Below the pieces are notes generated by a model. The model was not told where the DNA came from and ran no database searches. It saw nothing but the letters and a program-made list of their open reading frames with translations. From contig USIG01000047.1 of assembly GCA_900554685.1 (NCBI GenBank), positions 1-11,589 on the forward strand: a DNA stretch of 11,589 nt. The letters are read 5' to 3'. Each line of letters opens with the position of its first letter. Position 1 is the first letter of the stretch. The translations under genes were made by a program, and so were the position numbers. This document shows positions 7,715-11,589 of this stretch, in pieces. Source of the stretch: an uncultured Cryptobacterium sp. Lineage in GTDB: Bacteria > Actinomycetota > Coriobacteriia > Coriobacteriales > Eggerthellaceae.

Positions 7715-8004
7715 TGACTAAGCATAATTGAGGTCGTCGAATTGTCATAAGTTTTACCGGTAACCAAATCAATCGGATGATCGCCTTCGGCAATTAATAT
7801 CTCGCTAGATTCATGAAGGTGATTCGAAACAAGCGATTCCGGAACCGCATAAGCGATAACTAAAACAAGGTAAAAAACAACGCCGGCAATAAAACTACCA
7901 CCCAATACAAAAACAAATGCCTTCGCAAGCTTCTGCAACAATTCATTATTTGATGTACTGTTTATTGTTAGATTCATCTTCGCCACCATAAAAAGGATTT
8001 CCAT
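7678..8004 (-). CDS. Polytopic membrane protein, N-terminal part, ended by a frameshift at the G9 tract
   Basis: This 108-residue reading has one strong membrane helix (about residues 27-50, FVFVLGGSFIAGVVFYLVLVIAYA). A polar, probably extracytoplasmic stretch follows, ending DNSTTSIMLSQCVGGG. The three glycines are the nine-G tract; beyond it the frame runs IPLFLQ and stops, while the next frame continues the protein as DPLISAVNNAYYY. As written it would be only a single-pass stub. The start is uncertain. The ATG at 8004 has no good ribosome-binding site, while the ATG at 7977 (residue 10) has GGTGG five bases upstream and would give 99 residues. The preceding glycosyltransferase ends 33 bp before 8004, so this gene belongs to the same transcript. 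Read it together with 6620-7714 as one phase-variable or damaged gene. Confidence 0.7.
   Translation of the reverse strand: MEILFMVAKMNLTINSTSNNELLQKLAKAFVFVLGGSFIAGVVFYLVLVIAYAVPESLVSNHLHESSEILIAEGDHPIDLVTGKTYDNSTTSIMLSQCVGGGIPLFLQ
7699..7707 (-). repeat. G9 homopolymer tract, candidate phase-variation switch
   Basis: Nine consecutive C on the plus strand (G on the coding strand) lie inside an open reading frame in otherwise AT-rich DNA. I noticed no other G or C run near this length. The tract sits exactly where the N- and C-terminal halves of the membrane protein change frame. A change of +1 or -2 bases (10 or 7 G) restores one continuous frame; nine leaves it off. Immediately beyond, GGATCCCC makes the junction locally palindromic. 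Confidence 0.8.
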
Positions 8005-8037
8005 ACGCTATCAGTAGCTCAATATCACATAAATTCA

Positions 8038-9153
8038 CTATATCGAACGAATAGCATCAATAACATGGCTCATAGCGGAGTCCATGGAAACAAAGTTCTC
8101 CGCATATCTCCTAATAGCCTTAATTAGATTTGTTTGCCCATAGTTTTTATATATCGCATCATGAAAATTCAACAAATCAACGATATCAATTGGAGATTCG
8201 TCAGCAGGAACCATATGGAAGAAATCAGCTGGATGCTCACAAAAGACATCGATCTTAGAAGAACCTACAAACGGAATTCCCTTAGCCAGATACTCACGAC
8301 TTTTTAAGGATGACGACACTTGCACTGAGTCCTTCCTATGGATGCCTAAACATTCGATACCGAGAGTACATTGGTCATAAACTGAATCGAGTTCAGTTCC
8401 TTTTAAAACACCGTGAAAGATGACCTTGTCAGTCAGATCAAAATCAGAAGCCATTTTTTTCAAACCATCAAGAGCTGTCCCGCCTCCAACCAAATGTAAG
8501 CGTACTTCCCTAGTTTGGCCGGAGTCATAGTAGCTCTTCATCCCTTTAAGTAGCCGATCAATACCATGCCATTTTTCAAAAAAAGCAACTGCTATTATGT
8601 TCACTGATTCCAAGTTTGATACTTCATTCTTGATTCGATAATTGTTTAAAACAACGCCATTAAACATCTGGATGGTTGGTATACCAAAAATGCAAGGCGT
8701 CTTGGATAAATCGACAATATAGTCAACATATTTTTTTAGCTGATTTCGGTATAATCTGTCTTTATATAAAGCAAAAGAGAGCAGACCCGTCATCTCTTTA
8801 TCATACGGATAAGTAGGAATCTCGTACAACACGAGAGACGAAGGATTACTTTGCTTAAATGCAGATAGAAAACTTAACAGTTCTCGACCCACTATTGCAG
8901 GTCTACGAATATATAGATAATCAGCCGATCTGAGATCTTCTACTCTCGGCCAAGCAATTCCATCAGACAACCAGGGAACACAAGACAAGCTTTTTTTAAA
9001 AAACGTTTGAGGCGCTTGACAATAAACAAATTCACAATTGCAGTCATTATTATTAAGCACTTCTATTTGAGAAAGAATTTTTTTGTCAACTCCAGTTGAA
9101 GCATTACGAGGATCCGATAAATCGCTGTAACAGTATAAATAATAACCTTGCAT
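8038..9153 (-). CDS. GT4-like (GT-B fold) glycosyltransferase
   Basis: This is a retaining-type GT-B glycosyltransferase of about 371 residues, probably attached to the inner face of the membrane. The N-terminal acceptor half is divergent: YYLYCYSDLSDPRNASTGVDKKI holds the usual glycine-loop region. The C-terminal half is recognisable as the Glycos_transf_1 domain: IIAVAFFEKWHGIDRLLKGM, then LHLVGGGTALDGLKKMASDFDLTDKVIFHGVL, then SLKSREYLAKGIPFV. That last stretch replaces the standard EX7E segment, and the first glutamate is not obvious, so the subfamily is divergent. An upstream GTG at 9165 would add four residues. I prefer the ATG at 9153 because GTGGG lies seven bases before it, but both are weak. 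The gene follows a 133-bp gap that holds an inverted repeat. Sugar specificity is unknown. Confidence 0.82.
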   Translation of the reverse strand: MQGYYLYCYSDLSDPRNASTGVDKKILSQIEVLNNNDCNCEFVYCQAPQTFFKKSLSCVPWLSDGIAWPRVEDLRSADYLYIRRPAIVGRELLSFLSAFKQSNPSSLVLYEIPTYPYDKEMTGLLSFALYKDRLYRNQLKKYVDYIVDLSKTPCIFGIPTIQMFNGVVLNNYRIKNEVSNLESVNIIAVAFFEKWHGIDRLLKGMKSYYDSGQTREVRLHLVGGGTALDGLKKMASDFDLTDKVIFHGVLKGTELDSVYDQCTLGIECLGIHRKDSVQVSSSLKSREYLAKGIPFVGSSKIDVFCEHPADFFHMVPADESPIDIVDLLNFHDAIYKNYGQTNLIKAIRRYAENFVSMDSAMSHVIDAIRSI

Positions 9154-9219
9154 AACATTGCCCACTAAACATTATATTTTGCGCTGAAAATATGCCCCAA
9201 ATATTCTGCAATAGACTGC

Positions 9220-9249
9220 AGCGAAACACTCTGTACAGAGCATTTCGCT
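9220..9249. repeat. 30-bp interrupted inverted repeat
   Basis: Outer arms AGCGAAA (9220-9226) and TTTCGCT (9243-9249) are exact reverse complements. They flank a perfect 12-bp palindrome, CTCTGTACAGAG (9229-9240), with two mismatched bases on each side. No T-run follows on either strand, so it is not a standard intrinsic terminator. It lies in the gap between two glycosyltransferase genes, just downstream of a possible promoter (9258-9285), and could be an operator or a hairpin at the 5' end of a transcript. Confidence 0.7.
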
Positions 9250-9257
9250 AAATCTTA

Positions 9258-9285
9258 CTTATGATAAATGGCACTAAACCGTCAA
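9258..9285 (-). promoter_or_regulatory. Weak candidate promoter upstream of the GT4-like gene
   Basis: The minus strand reads TTGACG at 9280-9285 (five of six -35 bases), a 16-nt spacer, then CATAAG at 9258-9263 (four of six -10 bases). Transcription would begin near 9251, right at the inverted repeat. A second possible -10, TATAAT at 9171-9176, sits almost on the gene start and has no good -35. Either may be chance in AT-rich DNA. Confidence 0.25.
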
Positions 9286-9298
9286 ATTAATCAAAATG

Positions 9299-10237
9299 CT
9301 AATCGCTCAATTTAAGTAGAAGCTTGATTCGGTAAAACAAAATCCCTATCCATTTCTTGATTGTGATTTTGTTTCTAATTCTTTTCCCGGCTTCATCTTT
9401 AAAGAAAAAAGAGAGGCCTCCATATATTCCTACTCTACAGGCATAGTCGATCTCTTTATCCATGAACTCCTTTTTATACTTCCCTCCTGTCTTAATATTT
9501 AAGCTAGCAGTTTGGTTCATCAGCTTAATATTTCGCTCTGTCAAAATACTTGCGTCTTTAACAGAAGAGTATGAACCTACAGAAGATAAACGATACACGC
9601 TCATGATCTTTGGAGAATAAAAAACTTTTCCCTCTTCAATTAGATATATCAACCAGGAAACGTCTCCAACAACAGCATGCGAAAACCACTGAGTAACATA
9701 TTTTCTAGCAAACCCTTTTTTATAAAAAAGGGTTGCTGTTTGCATAAAGTGATTACTAAGAACGAGAGGAACCGTTAAGTCTTGCGGCTCACTCCCACAC
9801 CCAACATATTTGGAAGAAAACTTATTTTCTTCGCAATTAAACACCTTTGCTGCATGACCGCAGCATATATAATCTGGGTGGCTGTTCATGAAGTCATACT
9901 GGATCTGTAATTTACTATCATCAATCCAATAATCGTCACCCTCACACGTGGCAATATATCTACCACCTGCAAGTGGCTCTAAAACACCTCTGAAATAACC
10001 TCCGTTTGCTATAGCAAGTTTAAACTTGTTTTTTTCTTCGTAAATTACTTTAATTTTATTGCCATACTCACGCTCATACTTACGAAGAATATCCTGGGTA
10101 CCATCAGTAGAAGCATCATCATGGACGATGATCTCAAATTCGAAATTTGTTTTTTGATTTAAAAACCCTTCTAACGTTTGCTCAATATATTGACGATGGT
10201 TATACGTCAAGCACAGAATGCTAACTTCTACAGTCAA
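9299..10237 (-). CDS. Family 2 glycosyltransferase
   Basis: This is a 312-residue GT2 enzyme. VSILCLTYNHRQYIEQTLEGFLNQ (5-28) opens the GT-A domain and HDDASTDGT (39-47) binds the nucleotide. CEGDDYWIDDSKLQIQ (98-113) holds the EGDDYW form of the metal-binding motif, which is common in GT2 enzymes of capsule loci. The C-terminal 60 residues are lysine-rich with amphipathic stretches, suggesting contact with the inner membrane. Translation starts at TTG (10237), which overlaps the stop of the upstream gene as TTGA. GAGG lies ten bases upstream and no ATG occurs before the conserved first strand, so the rare start is well supported. The 4-bp overlap couples it to the preceding GT4 gene. The sugar transferred is unknown. 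Confidence 0.9.
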   Translation of the reverse strand: MTVEVSILCLTYNHRQYIEQTLEGFLNQKTNFEFEIIVHDDASTDGTQDILRKYEREYGNKIKVIYEEKNKFKLAIANGGYFRGVLEPLAGGRYIATCEGDDYWIDDSKLQIQYDFMNSHPDYICCGHAAKVFNCEENKFSSKYVGCGSEPQDLTVPLVLSNHFMQTATLFYKKGFARKYVTQWFSHAVVGDVSWLIYLIEEGKVFYSPKIMSVYRLSSVGSYSSVKDASILTERNIKLMNQTASLNIKTGGKYKKEFMDKEIDYACRVGIYGGLSFFFKDEAGKRIRNKITIKKWIGILFYRIKLLLKLSD

Positions 10238-11484
10238 TTTCCCAATGCCTCGCTTGAATTTAAAATAGACCTAATTATCTCCGCACTCTTTTTAGAGTTA
10301 TTAAATGAATTGTATTTGGATTTCCAAATATCAAATGATTTTTGACGCATATTACATATTGTTTCAGGATCAAGATTGTAAATCTCTAAAATAGCTGATG
10401 CAACTTCATCCTCAGATGGGTCTTTTGACAGCAAAATACCGTTACCTTGAATTTGTTCCGGAATTCCACCAACCCGCGTAGCAATAATTGGCATGCCATA
10501 GGACAAGGCTTCCATAATTGATACTGGGAGGCCTTCTGTTGATGATGTTGTGATAAACGCATCACAATAGTTTCTCGAATAATAATCTTTTATGAAAGCG
10601 TTGCTTTTATGCCCAAAAAATATCGCATTAAGATTCTTCTGCCTTGCGAAAAGGGTTACTCTATCTAATTCCGATCCATCACCAAAGTGCACCCACTCAA
10701 TATCCAAATCCGACAATTTAGATAAAGCTTTAGCAATTAAATCTACCCGTTTCAGAGGAATAACATTTGAACAACTTACTATTCTGAAAGTGCTGTCTTC
10801 CTTCTCTGGAACTCGTTTTGCAGGAGAGCACCCTAAAGGATTAATGATCGCTTTATTTAAAACATTCGTATAAGTGTTATTAAAATAGGTGCATGCACTC
10901 TCTGCAAGAAAAATGATCCGATCGACCAAATTTGCTTTAAAAACTTGGAAGGGCTGCCAATAAAAACGTGTACGTTCTTTATACAAATCATACCCATGAA
11001 TGCGGCTAACAATTTTAATCTTATTGTTGCGTATTTTTTCAAAAGAGCATGCCAAAGTTACTGCATTAAACCAGAACGTATAATAAACTGACGCTTCATG
11101 GTTGCTAAATATACCCTGTTTTTTAAATTGCCTATATAGTATTTTCGCCCTAGAGTACATAAGCGCGGAACTAACTACTCTCCCAGCTATGGCTTTGTGC
11201 GAATGGAGTATTCTTTTTAATTCAGCCCTACCAAATTTTGATAGAAAAAATTGAAGACAATAAAGCAGCCTAGCTCCGTATAGCTTTTTACCGCACCTAA
11301 TAAGCTTAACCCCTTTGGGCAGCTTGCTGATATTCTGTATATCGTTTGCAACTTCATCGTACGCCGTAGAAATCAAAACAACATCAAACTGCTTAATGAA
11401 AGAATCAATCTCTGGTTCAACAAATGGTTTCTCACCCGTGCCATATGGATATCCATCGGTAAAATAATAAACTCTTTTTTTCAT
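10234..11484 (-). CDS. Family 4 glycosyltransferase
   Basis: This is a 416-residue GT-B glycosyltransferase. The N-terminal acceptor domain starts KRVYYFTDGYPYGTGEKPFVEPEI, with a glycine-rich loop near 11-17, and RIHGYDLY (161-168) supplies the conserved histidine-containing loop. The donor domain is classical: FRIVSCSNVIPLKRVDLIAKAL (233-254), EWVHFGDGSELDRV (263-276), and STEGLPVSIMEALSYGMPIIATRVGG (315-340), in which E317 and E325 form the EX7E motif. There is no transmembrane helix, so peripheral membrane action is expected. The ATG at 11484 follows a modest GAGAAAA site, and its second and third codons form a short A7 run. The gene lies 54 bp after the duplicated wbpA stop and overlaps the next GT2 by four bases. 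Retaining chemistry follows from GT4 membership; donor and linkage are unknown. Confidence 0.92.
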   Translation of the reverse strand: MKKRVYYFTDGYPYGTGEKPFVEPEIDSFIKQFDVVLISTAYDEVANDIQNISKLPKGVKLIRCGKKLYGARLLYCLQFFLSKFGRAELKRILHSHKAIAGRVVSSALMYSRAKILYRQFKKQGIFSNHEASVYYTFWFNAVTLACSFEKIRNNKIKIVSRIHGYDLYKERTRFYWQPFQVFKANLVDRIIFLAESACTYFNNTYTNVLNKAIINPLGCSPAKRVPEKEDSTFRIVSCSNVIPLKRVDLIAKALSKLSDLDIEWVHFGDGSELDRVTLFARQKNLNAIFFGHKSNAFIKDYYSRNYCDAFITTSSTEGLPVSIMEALSYGMPIIATRVGGIPEQIQGNGILLSKDPSEDEVASAILEIYNLDPETICNMRQKSFDIWKSKYNSFNNSKKSAEIIRSILNSSEALGN

Positions 11485-11511
11485 ATTTTTCTCAAAACAA
11501 GAATTCAGACC

Positions 11512-11531
11512 ATTCTAATATGCATTAGAAT
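11512..11531. repeat. Inverted repeat just after the second wbpA copy
   Basis: Arms ATTCTAAT (11512-11519) and ATTAGAAT (11524-11531) pair perfectly over 8 bp around a 4-base loop. The stem is AT-rich and no clean T-run follows on the minus strand, so termination would be weak at best. It lies seven bases past the stop of the duplicated wbpA end and 27 bases before the GT4 start. Confidence 0.6.
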
Positions 11532-11538
11532 CCGCCAC

Positions 11539-11589
11539 TTACAACACCTCAATGTTTTCACGAGCGGTAATGTTTTTCATAGCATTTTT
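11539..11589 (-). CDS. wbpA: 3' end of a second wbpA copy (cut by window edge)
   Basis: The last 51 bp of the window encode KNAMKNITARENIEVL plus TAA on the minus strand. Every base equals the end of wbpA at 5200-5250, including silent positions. The gene continues off the right edge, so whether it is full length, truncated or divergent cannot be seen. Unlike the internal copy, it is not followed by wbpB: after the stop come 54 bp and a GT4 gene. Perfect identity points to a recent duplication or gene conversion. An assembly join error is the main alternative. Confidence 0.85.
   Translation of the reverse strand, partial: KNAMKNITARENIEVL

Noticed and set aside
9229..9240. CTGTACAG core read as an SOS (LexA) box
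   Set aside because: The E. coli-type box needs CTGT and ACAG eight bases apart and the Gram-positive type is GAAC-N4-GTTC; neither fits.
1..11589. CRISPR arrays, tRNA or rRNA genes, transposases, insertion-sequence ends
   Set aside because: I saw no regularly spaced repeats, no cloverleaf or rRNA sequence and no transposase-like protein. The only long repeat is the wbpA 3' end.

Overview
The window is a stretch of a surface-polysaccharide (capsule, O-antigen or cell-wall glycan) biosynthesis locus. Every convincing gene lies on the minus strand, so transcription runs from the right edge to the left. The DNA looks AT-rich by eye (not counted), Shine-Dalgarno sequences are strong, several starts are GTG or TTG, and many genes touch or overlap, as in a bacterial operon. 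The sequence does not settle the taxon. A low- to mid-GC host-associated bacterium, possibly Gram-positive, is an impression only.

In transcription order (right to left), the window opens at 11589-11539 with the last 16 codons and stop of a second copy of a nucleotide-sugar dehydrogenase gene. Three glycosyltransferases follow (GT4 at 10234-11484, GT2 at 9299-10237, GT4-like at 8038-9153). Next comes a polytopic membrane protein split into two reading frames at a run of nine G residues (8004-6620). Then a compact enzyme cassette, wbpA-wbpB-wbpD-wbpE (6519-2425), should convert UDP-GlcNAc to UDP-2,3-diacetamido-2,3-dideoxy-glucuronic acid. Two more GT2 glycosyltransferases follow (2422-1433 and 1395-604). 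Last is the 5' half of rmlA (466 to the left edge), which starts the dTDP-rhamnose pathway and probably has its own promoter.

Together the genes make two activated sugars (a diacetamido uronic acid and, with genes outside the window, dTDP-L-rhamnose), five glycosyltransferases to assemble them, and one membrane protein that may act on the lipid-linked or exported glycan. No initiating phosphoglycosyltransferase, Wzx flippase or UDP-GlcNAc3NAcA 2-epimerase is visible.

Two observations stand out. The membrane-protein gene carries a G9 tract exactly where its two halves change frame. This fits an ON/OFF phase-variation switch that is OFF in this sequence, unless the count is a sequencing error. 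Second, the last 51 bp of wbpA recur without a mismatch at the right edge, about 6.34 kb away in direct orientation, with identity ending precisely at the stop codon. Recombination between the copies could remove or amplify the three glycosyltransferases and the membrane protein while leaving an intact wbpABDE operon.
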